DNA of 64,000 nt from Rouxiella sp. S1S-2 (GCF_009208105.1 NZ_WFKL01000001.1:1798001-1862000), one strand, 5' to 3'; positions 39,583 through 51,179 are shown, numbered from the stretch's first letter. Notes: generated by a model from the letters alone, not told the origin. Numbers and translations are program-made.

Positions 39583-40416
39583 ATGACCTATCAATGTCCT
39601 CTTTGTCATCTTCCTTTGCAACGCCTTGATAAACAATGGCGCTGCGAAAACAATCATCAGTTCGACAATGCCAAAGAGGGATACGTAAACCTTTTGCCCG
39701 TGCAGCATAAACGGTCTAAACAACCGGGTGACAGCGCCGAGATGATGCTTTCACGCCGCACTTTTCTGGAAGGGGCACACTACCAGCCGCTGCGTGACAG
39801 AGTGGTTGCGCTGCTTGACCAGCATCTGAGTGCTGAAGCCGATGCGTTGCTGGATATTGGCTGTGGTGAAGGTTATTACACCTCGGCAATGGAGCAGGCG
39901 CTTAATGCCCGTCGTCGCATACAGGTTTATGGGCTTGATGTTGCCAAGGTTGCCGTCCGTTATGCCGCTAAACGCTATCCTGACGTGGCGTTCTGCGTTG
40001 CCTCAAGCCATCGCCTGCCTTTTGCCGACGCCTCTCTGGATGCGATTGTGCGCATATACGCGCCCTGCAAAGCCGCCGAGCTGCATCGTGCGCTTAAACC
40101 CTCAGGATTAGTGCTAACCGTAGCGCCCGGACCGCGGCATTTATATCAGTTAAAAGCCTGCATTTATTCTGAAGTTCAGCTTCACAGTGACGCAGAAGAG
40201 AGTTTGGAAGGTTTTGAGCGAGTGAGCACCGAGTCACTGGAGTACAGCATGAACCTTAATGGCAAACAGGCTTTTGATTTATTACAGATGACGCCGTTCG
40301 CCTGGCGAGCAACCGAAGCGGTGATGGCCGAGCTATCGCAGCGTGAGAGCTTTAGCTGTGAAACTGACTTCGTGATAAGCCTGTTTCGCCGTAAAGAGTC
40401 GGCTATTGGTAGCTGA
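39583..40416 (+). CDS. rlmA: 23S rRNA (guanine-745-N1)-methyltransferase
   Basis: The 277-residue protein starts at the ATG at 39583. It has an N-terminal zinc finger ([21 protein letters not shown]), the conserved [20 protein letters not shown], and SAM motif [13 protein letters not shown]. It methylates G745 in 23S rRNA. A longer frame to 39487 lacks a ribosome-binding site. The end overlaps yobD convergently by 14 bp. Confidence 0.95.
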   Translation: MTYQCPLCHLPLQRLDKQWRCENNHQFDNAKEGYVNLLPVQHKRSKQPGDSAEMMLSRRTFLEGAHYQPLRDRVVALLDQHLSAEADALLDIGCGEGYYTSAMEQALNARRRIQVYGLDVAKVAVRYAAKRYPDVAFCVASSHRLPFADASLDAIVRIYAPCKAAELHRALKPSGLVLTVAPGPRHLYQLKACIYSEVQLHSDAEESLEGFERVSTESLEYSMNLNGKQAFDLLQMTPFAWRATEAVMAELSQRESFSCETDFVISLFRRKESAIGS

Positions 40417-40861
40417 CCATGACCTTATAAATTCTCTCAAGGTCATCAAGTTCACTCACCCTGACCAGCAATTTCTTCTGCTCAAGCTGTATCACCAGCA
40501 CGCCGTCTTCGGAGAGGTTCATCGTTTGGATCCGTGCGTAGTGGATGAAGATATTGGCGTAATAGAAGCCGGTGGGTTTCAACAGCATTTTAGGCCAGCG
40601 GATAAACGAAATATAAAACGCCACCAGGCCTAAGCTAATCAGCAGGTACGTAGTGATCGGACTGCCGTGTGCGTTAACGTTGTTGTAGAGCAGGATAGCC
40701 ACCAGGCCGATAAAAATGATCGCGTCAATTTTGTTTCTGCGTTGCAGATTAACCCTGAGCAAGGTTTTGCCGTTCTTTTTATCCATGATGAATTCATCAT
40801 AAACCGCATAGGCCAACAGCAAAAAAGTAAAAATAACCAGTGCGATATCTGTCAACGTCAT
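40403..40861 (-). CDS. yobD: YobD, DUF986 inner-membrane protein
   Basis: A 152-residue protein. Membrane segments are at about residues 3-22 ([20 protein letters not shown]), 46-66 ([17 protein letters not shown]) and 70-88. [20 protein letters not shown] is the family signature. Function unknown. It follows the manXYZ operon, as in E. coli, but is separated by a terminator. Confidence 0.93.
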   Translation of the reverse strand: MTLTDIALVIFTFLLLAYAVYDEFIMDKKNGKTLLRVNLQRRNKIDAIIFIGLVAILLYNNVNAHGSPITTYLLISLGLVAFYISFIRWPKMLLKPTGFYYANIFIHYARIQTMNLSEDGVLVIQLEQKKLLVRVSELDDLERIYKVMVSYQ

Positions 40862-40880
40862 GCCGAAATTTCCTCCTGAT

Positions 40881-40908
40881 AAAAAACGGGGGCTTGATTA
40901 GCCCCCGA
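40881..40908 (-). terminator. manXYZ terminator
   Basis: On the minus strand, CGGGGGCT-AATCA-AGCCCCCG is followed by TTTTTTATC, 15 nt after manZ. Confidence 0.9.
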
Positions 40909-40922
40909 TTGATGCTGAGCGA

Positions 40923-41765
40923 TTAGCGGCCTAATAGACCAATCCAATAGCCGAAAATACCCAATACGAAGAAGCCCATGATGATCCACAGCGCATTGAC
41001 TTTCTTACGCAGCAGCCACATACAGCCGAAAGTCAGCAGCAGCGGCACCAGGCCTGGCATTAACTGATCGAGAATGCCCTGTACGGTGGTCACCGTGGTT
41101 TTTCCGGTACTGTCGGTTATCTCTGAAACCACCAGCGGTATGTTAACGTGCGTCCACTTATTGACCAGCGCCCCCATCACAAAGAGGCCGAGAATTGACG
41201 CCCCCTCAGTCAGTTTTTGCAGGAATCCGCCGCCCATATCGTTAACGATATCAACACCTTTTTTGTAGCCATAGGCCACGCCGTAGTAACGGTTAAGCAG
41301 GCGTACCAGGTTAAACAGTACAAAGAACAGCAGCGGACCCAGCAGGCTCCCGCTCATCGCGATACCTGCACCCAATGCTGCAAACACCGGACGTACTGTA
41401 CCCCAGAAGATGGGGTCGCCCACGCCGGCCAACGGACCCATCAGACCCACTTTAAGGCCGTTGATTGCCGCATCGTCGATAGGCGCGCCGTTGGCACGCT
41501 GTTCTTCCATCGCCAGGGTTACACCAAGAACCGGTGCCGCCACGTAAGGATGGGTGTTAAAGAACTCCAGGTGACGTTTGATCGCCTGTTTGCGGTCGTC
41601 GTTGTTTTCAGGATAAAGACGGCGAATAGCCGGCACCATGCAGTAACAGAAGCCGAGCGCCTGCATGCGTTCAAAGTTCCATGACCCCTGGAACAGGTTT
41701 GAGCGCAGGAACACACCGCGAATATCGCCGGGTGTGAGTTTTTTCTCTTGAGTTTTATCAACCAT
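40923..41765 (-). CDS. manZ: mannose PTS permease IID component
   Basis: A 280-residue protein closely matching ManZ: LTPGDIRGVFLRSNLFQGSW, NFERMQALGF, LMGPLAGVGDPIFWGTVRPV, with C-terminal membrane segments. The start is taken at 41765 (MVDKTQEKK). ManZ with ManY forms the membrane channel of the mannose/glucosamine phosphotransferase system, which is also a receptor for phage lambda DNA entry and class IIa bacteriocins. Third gene of manXYZ. Confidence 0.97.
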   Translation of the reverse strand: MVDKTQEKKLTPGDIRGVFLRSNLFQGSWNFERMQALGFCYCMVPAIRRLYPENNDDRKQAIKRHLEFFNTHPYVAAPVLGVTLAMEEQRANGAPIDDAAINGLKVGLMGPLAGVGDPIFWGTVRPVFAALGAGIAMSGSLLGPLLFFVLFNLVRLLNRYYGVAYGYKKGVDIVNDMGGGFLQKLTEGASILGLFVMGALVNKWTHVNIPLVVSEITDSTGKTTVTTVQGILDQLMPGLVPLLLTFGCMWLLRKKVNALWIIMGFFVLGIFGYWIGLLGR

Positions 41766-41775
41766 TTCTCTCACC

Positions 41776-42576
41776 CTAGTCCAATTCGTTGTCGAGATCG
41801 TTAATACCCTGAGCCGGTCCGGCAGCCTGTGAAGACTTGTTGTACTTCGGACTCAACTGGATATACAGCACTGCCATCACCACACCAATTACGCCCAGCG
41901 CAACCAGGTTGAAGTTGGTGAATGCCGCGGTAACGAAGCCCAGATAGAAGAAGGGCATCAGGTATCCAGCGCGCATCATGTTGATGACCATGGCGTAACC
42001 TACTACCACGATCATGCCACCGGCGATGTTCAGACCGCTGGTAACGACTTCTGGGATGGCGCTCAGCATGCTTTGAACGACGCTGGTTCCGACTGAAACA
42101 GCAACAATCGCGGCAGGAATGGCAATACGCATCGCCTGCAGAATAAGCGCCGAAACGTGTATCCACGAAATGGCACTGAGATTGCCTTTTTCTGCCGCCT
42201 TGTCAGCTGCGTGCTGGAAAGCCACGGTAATAGTACGAACGATGATGGTTAATACCTGACCTGCTGCGGCCAGAGGGATGGCCAACGCGATACCTGCACC
42301 AATCGACTGCCCACCGGCAATAACCAGAATAGTTGAGATTATCGACGCGAGAGCGGCATCAGGCGCCACGGCGGCACCGATGTTCATCCAACCCAGCGCG
42401 ATCATTTCGAGGGTACCCCCGATAATGATCCCGGTTTTCATATCGCCGAGAACAATACCGATTAACGTACAGGCCACTAATGGACGGTGAAACTGAAACT
42501 CATCCAGAATGGATTCCATTCCGGCAATACATGCGACAATAAATATCAGCACAATTTGTAGTGTGGTGATCTCCAT
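41776..42576 (-). CDS. manY: mannose PTS permease IIC component
   Basis: A 266-residue membrane protein. MEITTLQIVLIFIVACIAGM, then ESILDEFQFHRPLVACTLIG and GTLEMIALGWMNIGAAVAPD identify ManY. It carries the sugar path through the inner membrane. The gene lies 95 nt after manX and 10 nt before manZ. Confidence 0.97.
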   Translation of the reverse strand: MEITTLQIVLIFIVACIAGMESILDEFQFHRPLVACTLIGIVLGDMKTGIIIGGTLEMIALGWMNIGAAVAPDAALASIISTILVIAGGQSIGAGIALAIPLAAAGQVLTIIVRTITVAFQHAADKAAEKGNLSAISWIHVSALILQAMRIAIPAAIVAVSVGTSVVQSMLSAIPEVVTSGLNIAGGMIVVVGYAMVINMMRAGYLMPFFYLGFVTAAFTNFNLVALGVIGVVMAVLYIQLSPKYNKSSQAAGPAQGINDLDNELD

Positions 42577-42671
42577 TGACCTTCTCCTATAAAAAAGGAA
42601 GCTGAGTAAAATAATGCCGACCTAAATCGTCCGCAGCATGAGCGCTAGCCGGACGCTTTGCGCTGGCTTCA

Positions 42672-43637
42672 TTAATTCATCTTGTTAATCAAATCCATCA
42701 TCTTCAGACGACTGTCCGAGGAAACTTTGCGCACTTCGAGTTCGATACCTCTATCATTTAATTTCTTAAATGCTTCAATATCTTTTTGGTCAACGGAAAC
42801 GGCATTGGTTACCTGCGTTTTACCCTGCTTAAACGCCATGCCCCCGATGTTGACGGTGCTAAGTTTTACGCCGCCTTCAACAACACGAACAACGTCAGTC
42901 GGGTTGGTGAACAGTAACATAACGCGATCGCCGGCATATTTCGGGTTGTCATAAACGCGAATAGCTTTCGCAACGTCAACAACGTGGGCCGTTACGCCTG
43001 GAGGCGCAACCTGAGTCAGCAACGTTTTACGCACCGTGTCGGCGGCGACTTCATCGCTGATAACAATGATGCGGTTTACGTTGGTCTCTTTGGTCCAGCG
43101 GGTCGCAACCTGTCCATGAATTAAACGGTCATCGATGCGTGCCAGGCCAATTTTCATGTGGTCATTGGGACCGAGTGGTTTAGCTGGCGCGGCGGGTTTT
43201 GCAGCCGGTGGGGGAGTAACGGGCTTATCACTCTCAGGTTCGTCATGCTTTAAGGCTCTAACGCCTAACCGACCTGTTTCGAGCGCAATACTGGTGAGCT
43301 CGGAAAGGGAAGGGTTGTCGTCGCGTCCCATAAACGTTTCGACCATCATTGGAATGTTAACTCCGGTGACGACCTCGTAATTTTCTTTATCGATGACGAT
43401 GCGGCTGGCGGCGTTAAACGGGCTGCCACCCCAGGTATCCACCAAAAACAGCACGCCGCTTTGGGTGTCTAAACCTTCAAGCTTTGCGGTGTATTTTTCA
43501 ACCAGTGTATCGGCGTTTTCCCCAGGGACGAAATCGATATAGGCAACGTTTTCTTGCTCGCCTATTAACATTTCCGTCGTTTTCAGCAGCTGTTCCGCCG
43601 CTGAACCATGAGTGCCGATGATAATAGCTATACTCAC
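42672..43637 (-). CDS. manX: mannose PTS EIIAB component
   Basis: A 321-residue protein starting at a GTG with a strong GAGGAGG site. The IIA domain (residues 1-120) carries the phosphorylated His in IGTHGSAAEQL (His10). An Ala/Pro linker (AAKPAAPAKPLG) follows, and the IIB domain has its His in DDRLIHGQVATRW. It relays phosphate from HPr to incoming mannose, glucose or glucosamine. First gene of manXYZ. Confidence 0.97.
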   Translation of the reverse strand: MSIAIIIGTHGSAAEQLLKTTEMLIGEQENVAYIDFVPGENADTLVEKYTAKLEGLDTQSGVLFLVDTWGGSPFNAASRIVIDKENYEVVTGVNIPMMVETFMGRDDNPSLSELTSIALETGRLGVRALKHDEPESDKPVTPPPAAKPAAPAKPLGPNDHMKIGLARIDDRLIHGQVATRWTKETNVNRIIVISDEVAADTVRKTLLTQVAPPGVTAHVVDVAKAIRVYDNPKYAGDRVMLLFTNPTDVVRVVEGGVKLSTVNIGGMAFKQGKTQVTNAVSVDQKDIEAFKKLNDRGIELEVRKVSSDSRLKMMDLINKMN

Positions 43638-44326
43638 TCGCTACCTCCTCTTTTAACCCGCTTTGCGGATTCTGCACATAAGTGATGGAGCTTTTATAAT
43701 TCACCAATGGTTTCCTTTGGCGAATGCTGTGTTCCCTACATTATTTTTGAGTTAAAAAAACTCTCCATTCCTTTTGTTTCTGAAAAATCAACAAACAAAC
43801 ATCAAAAATCGCGGCCGAAAGTCTCGACTCGATTTATTTTAGTGCGTGAAAAAATAAATTATGTGACGACAGTCAGTAATTCAGAGATGCATAAGGGCCG
43901 GATCGGCCTGATTTGAGCATTTAAATGATTTATCGCATAAAACAACTCTCAGCATAGGTGCAGTTAGGCTAATGCGCCTTAAAAGGAACTTTGCATCGAG
44001 AAGTAGACCTGTTACATTGTATTTCCAATTATTACACAGGAGTACCGGGCATCAGCCCACCTTATGGACCGTCACCGAAGACGCTTTACCTCGCTCGCAA
44101 CCACAATATTTTTGACTCCCCAGAAAGCGATATACCCAAGGCTTGGCCACTGCGCCAAAACGCCTGTTTCAGGAACAACAGCCTTTCTAAAACCGTGCTC
44201 ATTATTTTCCAATGGCTTACCGCCAAAGGTTGCTCCCGATCGCCTGTTTTTTGAACCCAAGTTACGCGTTAGTGGAAACGCTACTGACCGTGCCTTTCTT
44301 TCTGATTACTCAATGCGGAGTCTGAT
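43638..44326. other. gene-free region between divergent manX and yoaE
   Basis: No real gene is seen. Open frames here lack ribosome-binding sites. A CRP-like site, TGTGA-CGACAG-TCAGT, lies at 43862-43877, about 225 bp upstream of manX. This fits cAMP-CRP control of man operons, but the second half-site is imperfect. The yoaE leader contains several GC-rich hairpins. Confidence 0.4.
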
Positions 44327-45889
44327 ATGGAATTTTTAATGGACCCTTCGATTTGGGTCGGTTTGCTGACACTGATCGTGTTAGAGATTGTGCTGGGGAT
44401 CGACAACCTGGTATTTATTGCTATTTTGGCCGACAAACTGCCGCCAAAACAGCGAGATAAAGCACGCATTATCGGTTTGTCACTGGCGCTGATTATGCGC
44501 CTGGGACTGCTCTCTCTGATTTCGTGGATGGTGAAACTCACCACTCCGCTGTTTAGCATTGCACAATTCACCTTCTCGGGACGTGACCTGATCCTGTTGG
44601 TCGGCGGACTTTTCCTGTTGTTTAAAGCCACCAGCGAGCTGCATGAACGGCTGGAAGGGCACAATGACATAGGCGGTAATAACCGCGGATATTCCAGTTT
44701 CTGGTCGGTCGTGGCGCAAATCGTGGTGCTGGATGCCGTGTTTTCGCTCGATGCGGTCATTACGGCCGTGGGTATGGTGAACAACCTTGCCGTGATGATG
44801 ACCGCCGTGGTTATCGCCATGGGCGTCATGCTGCTGGCATCTAAGTCGTTGACGCGCTTCGTGAATGCGCATCCTACGGTCGTTGTATTGTGTCTTAGCT
44901 TCCTGCTGATGATCGGCCTTAGCCTGATTGCCGAAGGATTTGGCTTCCATATTCCGAAAGGATACCTCTACGCGGCGATTGGCTTCTCGGTTCTGATTGA
45001 GTTGTTTAACCAGATTGCGCGCCGAAACTTCCTGAAAAGTCAGTCACATCGCCCGATGCGTGAACGCACCGCCGAAGCAATTCATCGACTGATGGGCGGT
45101 AAGCGCGATAATCATCAGCATGAAGACGACAATCACGACGCCGCCAAGCCGAAGGATGAAACGTTCGCCGAAGAAGAGCGTTTTATGATAAGTGGCGTGT
45201 TGACCCTGGCCTCGCGCACACTGCGCAGCATTATGACGCCACGCAACGACATCTCATGGGTTGACTGTGAACGTTCTGCCGCAGATATCCGCGAACAGTT
45301 ACTGGATACGCCGCACAGTTTGTTCCCGATTTGCCGACAGTCTCTGGACGACGTCATCGGCGTGGTGCGAGCAAAAGATCTGCTGGTGGCGCTGGAAAAC
45401 GGTGAGGATATCGTGGCTTATGCCGAGAAAACGCCTCCCATCGTGGTGCCCGAAACCATGGACGTTATCAAGCTGCTGGCGGTTCTGCGTCGCGCGAAAG
45501 GGCGTTTAGTGGTGGTAAGCAACGAGTTTGGCGTTATTCAAGGTCTGGTGACGCCGCTTGACGTACTCGAAGCGATAGCCGGTGAATTCCCCGACGAAGA
45601 CGAAACGCCTGACGTAGTGGTTGATGGTGACGGCTGGATGGCAAAAGGCGGCACGGACCTGCACTCGCTTGAACAACTGCTTAACACCTATGACCTGGTC
45701 AGCCCGAATGCCGACTATGCAACCCTTGCAGGTCTGCTGCTTTCGCAATCCGGGCAGATGCCTGTTGAGGGGGAAATTATTGAAATACCCCCTCTGCGCT
45801 TTGAAGTGATTGAAGTGGCTGAATACCGCATCGAACGTGTGCGTATTACCAAAATCTCCTCCCACGATGGGCGAGACCAAGAAGAGTAA
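44327..45889 (+). CDS. yoaE: YoaE, TerC/CBS/CorC-domain membrane protein
   Basis: A 520-residue protein. The N-terminal TerC domain (residues about 10-225, seven membrane segments) shows [20 protein letters not shown] and [20 protein letters not shown] with the acidic residues typical of metal exporters. A His-rich loop follows near 265 ([13 protein letters not shown]), then two CBS domains ([30 protein letters not shown]) and a CorC/HlyC domain at the C-terminus. TerC relatives export manganese during membrane-protein metallation, so a divalent metal role is likely. Confidence 0.95.
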   Translation: MEFLMDPSIWVGLLTLIVLEIVLGIDNLVFIAILADKLPPKQRDKARIIGLSLALIMRLGLLSLISWMVKLTTPLFSIAQFTFSGRDLILLVGGLFLLFKATSELHERLEGHNDIGGNNRGYSSFWSVVAQIVVLDAVFSLDAVITAVGMVNNLAVMMTAVVIAMGVMLLASKSLTRFVNAHPTVVVLCLSFLLMIGLSLIAEGFGFHIPKGYLYAAIGFSVLIELFNQIARRNFLKSQSHRPMRERTAEAIHRLMGGKRDNHQHEDDNHDAAKPKDETFAEEERFMISGVLTLASRTLRSIMTPRNDISWVDCERSAADIREQLLDTPHSLFPICRQSLDDVIGVVRAKDLLVALENGEDIVAYAEKTPPIVVPETMDVIKLLAVLRRAKGRLVVVSNEFGVIQGLVTPLDVLEAIAGEFPDEDETPDVVVDGDGWMAKGGTDLHSLEQLLNTYDLVSPNADYATLAGLLLSQSGQMPVEGEIIEIPPLRFEVIEVAEYRIERVRITKISSHDGRDQEE

Positions 45890-45898
45890 TCTGTAAAA

Positions 45899-45926
45899 AG
45901 GGCAGGCATTTTTCAATGCCTGCCCT
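45899..45926. terminator. terminator between yoaE and sdaA
   Basis: AGGGCAGGCATT-TTTC-AATGCCTGCCCT is a 12-bp perfect stem between the convergent genes. It is preceded by an A-run, so it can serve sdaA on the minus strand as well as yoaE. Confidence 0.85.
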
Positions 45927-45960
45927 CGTTGGCGCGAGCCTGCTTAACGCCCTTTAAGCA

Positions 45961-47325
45961 TTAATCACACTGAACTTTAATCGCCAACCCGCCACGGGAT
46001 GTTTCGCGGTATTTCGAGTTCATGTCTTTGCCGGTTTCATACATCGTTTCAATTACTTTATCTAACGATACGCGCGGCTCGCTGGTGCGACGCAGCGCCA
46101 TGCGCGATGAGTTGATGGCTTTCACCGACGCGATAGCATTGCGTTCGATACAAGGAACCTGAACCTGTCCTGCAACAGGGTCACAGGTCAGACCCAAATT
46201 ATGCTCCATACCAATTTCAGCTGCCACGCAAACCTGCTCTGGGCTGCCGCCGAGCAGTTCTGTGAGACCTGCCGCCGCCATTGAGCAAGCCACGCCCACT
46301 TCACCCTGACATCCGACTTCTGCTCCTGAAATTGACGCATTCATCTTATAAAGGATGCCGATAGCGCCTGATGTCAGGAAATAGCGTTGGTAAATGTCCG
46401 GGCTGACTGAGCCGATAAACTTGTCGTAGTAGGCCAGCACGGCGGGAACAATGCCGCAGGCGCCGTTGGTAGGTGCTGTTACAACGCGGCCACCTGCAGC
46501 GTTCTCTTCGTTTACCGCCAGCGCAAACATATTCACCCAATCAATCACTACCATGGGATCGTTGGAGAGCTTGTCGTTCGACACTAGCATGCGGCGCAAC
46601 GCCGAGGCACGGCGCGGAACGCGCAGCGGGCCAGGCAGCACGCCTTCAGTATTGAGGCCACGATCGATACAGGCCTGCATAGTCTGCCAAATCGTTTCGA
46701 AATAGCGGTCAATTTCGGCTTTGCTATGCTGGGCCAGCTCGTTTTTCATCATCAGGCCCGACAGAGAAAGGCCGGTTTCACGACATTTTTGCAGCATTTC
46801 ACTGGCCGAATTAAAGGCGTAGGGCACAGTCACCTGGTCTAAAACAGGTTGGCCAAAATGCTCGTCGTCGACGATAAATCCGCCGCCTACCGAATAATAA
46901 GTTTTGCTGTAAACCCTCTTTTCGCCAACGAATGCGTGGATCTGCATACCGTTTTCGTGACGCGAAAGATTCTCGCTGCGAAAGACCATGCCGCTGTCCC
47001 GAGGGAAGTCCACCTCATGCTGGGTATCGCCAACGGGCAAACGCTGGCGCTGTTCTACGTCTTTAATAAAGTGCGGAATGGCATCGATATCGACGGTATC
47101 AGGCTTGTTACCGGCGAGGCCTAATATAATGGCGACGTCGGTATGGTGACCTTTACCGGTCAGTGACAACGAACCGTAAACGTCGACGGCGATGCGCGTA
47201 ACGTCGTGCAACAGGTTTTTTTCCAACAGGTCGTCGGCAAACTGTTTGCCTGCTTTCATTGGGCCGAGGGTGTGGGAACTCGACGGGCCGATACCCACCT
47301 TAAACATGTCGAAAACACTGATCAC
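45961..47325 (-). CDS. sdaA: L-serine dehydratase 1
   Basis: The 454-residue protein starts at a GTG (47325) with AGGAG 7 nt upstream, giving the normal N-terminus VISVFDMFKVGIGPSSSHT. It is an iron-sulfur enzyme converting L-serine to pyruvate and ammonia. The cluster cysteines are in GCQGEVGVAC and CDPVAGQVQVPC. The active-site loop PTNGACGIVPAVLAYYD is intact. The frame continues upstream to 47388, but that start would add a non-homologous leader. Confidence 0.97.
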   Translation of the reverse strand: MISVFDMFKVGIGPSSSHTLGPMKAGKQFADDLLEKNLLHDVTRIAVDVYGSLSLTGKGHHTDVAIILGLAGNKPDTVDIDAIPHFIKDVEQRQRLPVGDTQHEVDFPRDSGMVFRSENLSRHENGMQIHAFVGEKRVYSKTYYSVGGGFIVDDEHFGQPVLDQVTVPYAFNSASEMLQKCRETGLSLSGLMMKNELAQHSKAEIDRYFETIWQTMQACIDRGLNTEGVLPGPLRVPRRASALRRMLVSNDKLSNDPMVVIDWVNMFALAVNEENAAGGRVVTAPTNGACGIVPAVLAYYDKFIGSVSPDIYQRYFLTSGAIGILYKMNASISGAEVGCQGEVGVACSMAAAGLTELLGGSPEQVCVAAEIGMEHNLGLTCDPVAGQVQVPCIERNAIASVKAINSSRMALRRTSEPRVSLDKVIETMYETGKDMNSKYRETSRGGLAIKVQCD

Positions 47326-47525
47326 GTAATGACTCCTGATTGGGGCAAATCGGCTGCAGGTCATTCTTGGGTGGCCAGACTTGCCCAAACTTTGTTTATT
47401 TATTGTTCACTTGTTAGATCTATAGTGTAAAAGGGCATGAGGGATAGCACAGCGGTTTTCGCATGAAATAAAGTAATTCGTCGCATTAGAGAAAAGCAAG
47501 ATGGGACGCAGCTCACAGAGTAATC

Positions 47526-48125
47526 TTACCGGCCAATCTGTTTCGCCAGCTGTAAAATAATTCCTGCGGTCATTCCCCATACAAACTGCTCTTCATACCA
47601 CGAAAGATAAACTCGGCGACTGACGCCGGCGCGGTGGAAATCAAGCGGATGATAGCGCGCCAGGTTGAGCGCTTCCTGAAGAGGAATTTCAAACAGTTCG
47701 GCCACTTCATCCTCATTAGGATGCAGCGGGACATCAACCGGCAGCAGTCCAACAATCGGCGTGACCTGAAATCCGCTGCTGCTGTCTACCGGATTCAACT
47801 GCCCCAGCACGCGCACCGAGGCGGGCGGAATCGCCACTTCTTCGTGAGCTTCACGCAAGGCAGTAAACACCAGCGACAGGTCTGACTCATCGACAGAACC
47901 GCCCGGGAACGCGACCTGGCCCGCATGCTTTCTGAGTTTATCCGATCGGCGAGTCAGCAATAGCGTAGGTTCTTCCCGACAGATAATCGGCACCAGCACG
48001 GCGGCTTGACGACGACCCGACGCCCTGTGGACAGTTTGTGTTGGAAGGTGTAACTGAAACTGACGCACAAACTCTTCCACCGCCGGAGGCAGCGGCTGAG
48101 AGTTGACGTCACCGAAGGCATTCAT
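47526..48125 (-). CDS. nudL: CoA pyrophosphatase, Nudix family
   Basis: A 199-residue Nudix hydrolase. The Nudix box reads GGSVDESD then [13 protein letters not shown] (G-x5-E-x7-REx2EE). [18 protein letters not shown] and the preceding VAFPGG fit the NudL/YeaB subgroup, which hydrolyses CoA and its derivatives. It overlaps pabB by 4 nt, as in E. coli, and is probably translated from the same mRNA. Confidence 0.95.
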   Translation of the reverse strand: MNAFGDVNSQPLPPAVEEFVRQFQLHLPTQTVHRASGRRQAAVLVPIICREEPTLLLTRRSDKLRKHAGQVAFPGGSVDESDLSLVFTALREAHEEVAIPPASVRVLGQLNPVDSSSGFQVTPIVGLLPVDVPLHPNEDEVAELFEIPLQEALNLARYHPLDFHRAGVSRRVYLSWYEEQFVWGMTAGIILQLAKQIGR

Positions 48126-49513
48126 TGCACGACGTCCTGGCCGAGCAACGGCAAAATGCGGGCGACTTTATCAAAGGTTTCCTGATATTCCGCCTGCTCC
48201 TGACTGTCGGCCACAATACCGCCACCGGCCCAGCAGAACATATTTCCTTGTTCGGTCAACAGCGTGCGAATGGTGATATTACTGTCCATGGTGCCGCAGC
48301 AGCTGATGTAGGCGATGCTGCCGCAGTAGCCATTTCGGCGCTGGGGTTCGAGCTGTTCGATAATCTGCATTGCTCTGATTTTTGGCGCGCCGGTAATCGA
48401 TCCACCCGGAAAACATGCGCGCAGCAGGCTGGCCGGATGACACGCGGCGGGCAGTCTGGCGGTGATCGTGCTCACCAAGTGATGCACGGCGGGGAAAGGT
48501 TCGACCACAAACAGTTCGGGCACTTTCACGCTGCCCGGCGTGGCTACGCGACCAATGTCGTTACGCAGTAAATCGACGATCATCAGATTCTCGGCGCGAT
48601 CTTTCTCTGAACGCGCCAGACGCTGTGCCTGAAGCCGGTCAGTTTCTGGATTTTCACTGCGTGGCAGAGTGCCCTTAATGGGACGCGTCTGCACTCTGTC
48701 CTGCTCCAGCCAGATAAAACGCTCCGGAGACAGGCTGAGAACCGCATTGTCAGGCAATCGCAGGAAGGCCGAAAACGGTGCACGGTTCGTGTTGTTCAGC
48801 CGCAGAAACGCCTGCCATTCATCACCTTCATATTCTGCTTTAAAACGCTGAGCCAAATTGATTTGATAACAGTCGCCGCTGTGTAAATACTCCTGCACCT
48901 GCCTGAATTTTTCACCGTACTCCTCGCGGGTCATGTTCGCCTGCCACGTTGAGGTCAGTCGGAAATCAACCGCAGATTTTTTGACCTGATGCTGCATTAG
49001 CCATTCATAACGCTGATTAATATCACCGTGAGACAGCAACGTCAGCCGCTGTAGCTTGTGGTCGGCAATCAGCGCCCAGTCATAGATGCCCATTGCCATG
49101 TCTGGCAGCGCGATATCTTTTTCAGCCTGCGAGGGCAGGGCTTCGACAGTTCTGCCAAGATCATAGCCCAACAGCCCAAGCGCACCGCCCTGAAAAGGCA
49201 AGTCAGGGGTAAACACAGCCTGCAGACCGCTACTCTCAAGCTCTTGTTGCAATAATAAGAAAGGATCAGCATGTCGGGTTTCGATTTGCGTCGGCGATGT
49301 CTCAAGACGTTCGATGTCAGTCGTCCCGTCGCGGGTTGTCAGCGTGACTATCGGATCGGCGACCAGGATATCAAAACGGTTATGCGCATGCCGGGCAGAG
49401 CCGGAGTGCAGCAGCATCGCCCAAGGCAAAGAAGAGAGTGGCGCAAAGCAGGTGAGCAACGCATCAGGCTGATAAGGTAAGACTTTACATTCAATGGATT
49501 GGGCGGCTGACAT
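48122..49513 (-). CDS. pabB: aminodeoxychorismate synthase component I
   Basis: A 463-residue protein. [11 protein letters not shown] contains the catalytic Lys of PabB, followed by [20 protein letters not shown] and [20 protein letters not shown]. With PabA glutaminase it converts chorismate to 4-amino-4-deoxychorismate for folate synthesis. The start at 49513 gives a normal-length N-terminus. The frame extends to 49594 without similarity. Confidence 0.96.
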   Translation of the reverse strand: MSAAQSIECKVLPYQPDALLTCFAPLSSLPWAMLLHSGSARHAHNRFDILVADPIVTLTTRDGTTDIERLETSPTQIETRHADPFLLLQQELESSGLQAVFTPDLPFQGGALGLLGYDLGRTVEALPSQAEKDIALPDMAMGIYDWALIADHKLQRLTLLSHGDINQRYEWLMQHQVKKSAVDFRLTSTWQANMTREEYGEKFRQVQEYLHSGDCYQINLAQRFKAEYEGDEWQAFLRLNNTNRAPFSAFLRLPDNAVLSLSPERFIWLEQDRVQTRPIKGTLPRSENPETDRLQAQRLARSEKDRAENLMIVDLLRNDIGRVATPGSVKVPELFVVEPFPAVHHLVSTITARLPAACHPASLLRACFPGGSITGAPKIRAMQIIEQLEPQRRNGYCGSIAYISCCGTMDSNITIRTLLTEQGNMFCWAGGGIVADSQEQAEYQETFDKVARILPLLGQDVVQ

Positions 49514-49665
49514 GGTTTCGGCAAAGTTCCTGACGTGATGACAATGCAATTCTGGCGAGAGGATCCTAGCATAGATTTGATGCGGGTAGGTCATTGGAAG
49601 ATTAAGGCGTATAATGCTCGGCTAAGCTCGCAACATTTACGTTATTTGAAGACAGGAACACTCTT

Positions 49666-49848
49666 ATGCTCACTGGTATGCCTTCACTTTCACACAAAGA
49701 GCAGCAAGAAGCCGCAGATCGTATTCATGTATTAATGCAGGAAGGCATGAGCAGCGGTGAGGCTATCGCCACGGTTGCCGCCGAAATTCGTGAAACCCAC
49801 AAAGGTGACCGCGTGACGGTTATTTTTGATGATGAAGATGATGAATAA
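49666..49848 (+). CDS. yoaH: YoaH, UPF0181 family small protein
   Basis: A 60-residue protein. [20 protein letters not shown] then [20 protein letters not shown] and an acidic FDDEDDE end match YoaH. Function unknown. Divergent from pabB, as in E. coli. Confidence 0.94.
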   Translation: MLTGMPSLSHKEQQEAADRIHVLMQEGMSSGEAIATVAAEIRETHKGDRVTVIFDDEDDE

Positions 49849-50000
49849 ACTATTCTGAAAAGAGTGGCCGTTGCAGCGGACTTATCACTTTGCGTAAAGT
49901 ACCTTTTATTATGCAAAGTATTGTTTATGCCAAGTGCAACGGCCAGATAAATCTATTCAAAAGTCAGTGTGTAAGGTTCTACAGCACCAACCCTGCAAGG

Positions 50001-51179
50001 TTAGCCCTTTACGACTACCGCTGCGGCTGCCCTGATTGCCGTTTCAACGGCTTGCTCAACGGTATCGCCAATCGACAGCGCTACGCCTAAACGACGTTTG
50101 CCGACAATTTCTGGTTTGCCAAATAAACGCACCTGATTCGATCCTACCAAAGCCCGATCCAAACCGCTGAAGCTCACATTATTACTGGTCAGCTCAGGCA
50201 AAATTACGGCAGAAGCGGCAGGGCCGAACTGGCGAATAGTCCCGATTGGCAGGCCAAGGAATGCGCGCACGTGCAGCGCAAATTCGGAAAGATCCTGAGA
50301 AATCAACGTCACCATGCCGGTGTCGTGTGGGCGAGGGGACACTTCGCTAAACACCACTTCATCACCGCAAACAAACAGTTCAACGCCAAACAGGCCATGA
50401 CCGCCCAGTGCTTCAACGACGCTTTTGGCGATGTCTTTCGCGCGCTGTAACGCCAGTTCGGTCATTTGCTGCGGTTGCCAGGATTCGCGGTAGTCGCCGT
50501 CTTCCTGACGATGGCCAATAGGGGCGCAGAAGTGAATGCCGTCAACGGCGCTAATGGTCAGCAGGGTTATCTCAAAATCAAACTTCACCAGGCCTTCAAT
50601 GATTACGCGACCGCCGCCGGCACGACCACCCAGCTGCGCGTAGTCCCATGCTGCCTGCAGCGTTTCTTCGCCGCGGATCAGACTCTGTCCTTTACCAGAA
50701 GAACTCATTACCGGCTTAATGATGCACGGGTAACCAATTTCCTGCACCGCCTGCTTAAAGCTGGCTTCGTCATCGGCAAAGCGGTAGGTAGAGGTCGGTA
50801 ATTTCAGCGTTTCGGCGGCCAGACGACGGATACCCTCGCGGTTCATGGTCAGGCGGGTGGCTTCGGCGCAAGGCACCACGTTGTGACCCTGTTTTTCCAG
50901 CTCAACCAGCATGCTGGTGGCAATCGCTTCAATTTCCGGCACGATAAAGTCAGGGCGTTCGCTTTCAATTAGCTGTTTAAGCGCTTCGCCATCGAGCATG
51001 TTGACAACATGGCTGCGGTGGGCAACCTGCATTGCAGGCGCATCGGCATATCTGTCGACGGCGATGACTTCCAGACCGAGACGTTGGCATTCAATGGCCA
51101 CCTCTTTGCCCAGTTCGCCAGAGCCCAATAACATGACGCGGGTAGCGTCGGTGCGCAGTGCAGTTCCAATGGTTAACAT
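50001..51179 (-). CDS. purT: formate-dependent GAR transformylase
   Basis: A 392-residue ATP-grasp enzyme that uses formate and ATP to formylate glycinamide ribonucleotide, the folate-independent alternative to PurN. Landmarks: [20 protein letters not shown], the ATP loop [34 protein letters not shown] and [11 protein letters not shown] PurR operator lies in its promoter. In E. coli purT is in a different neighbourhood (near eda), so its position next to yoaH is lineage-specific. Confidence 0.97.
   Translation of the reverse strand: MLTIGTALRTDATRVMLLGSGELGKEVAIECQRLGLEVIAVDRYADAPAMQVAHRSHVVNMLDGEALKQLIESERPDFIVPEIEAIATSMLVELEKQGHNVVPCAEATRLTMNREGIRRLAAETLKLPTSTYRFADDEASFKQAVQEIGYPCIIKPVMSSSGKGQSLIRGEETLQAAWDYAQLGGRAGGGRVIIEGLVKFDFEITLLTISAVDGIHFCAPIGHRQEDGDYRESWQPQQMTELALQRAKDIAKSVVEALGGHGLFGVELFVCGDEVVFSEVSPRPHDTGMVTLISQDLSEFALHVRAFLGLPIGTIRQFGPAASAVILPELTSNNVSFSGLDRALVGSNQVRLFGKPEIVGKRRLGVALSIGDTVEQAVETAIRAAAAVVVKG

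Noticed and set aside
44000..44326. Manganese (yybP-ykoY) riboswitch before the TerC-family gene yoaE
   Set aside because: GGAGTA and GCCCACC pieces are present, but the order and paired stems of the riboswitch could not be built by eye.
43991..44339. Overlapping open frames (87 and 91 codons) upstream of yoaE
   Set aside because: They read through the yoaE leader, have no ribosome-binding site and do not resemble proteins.
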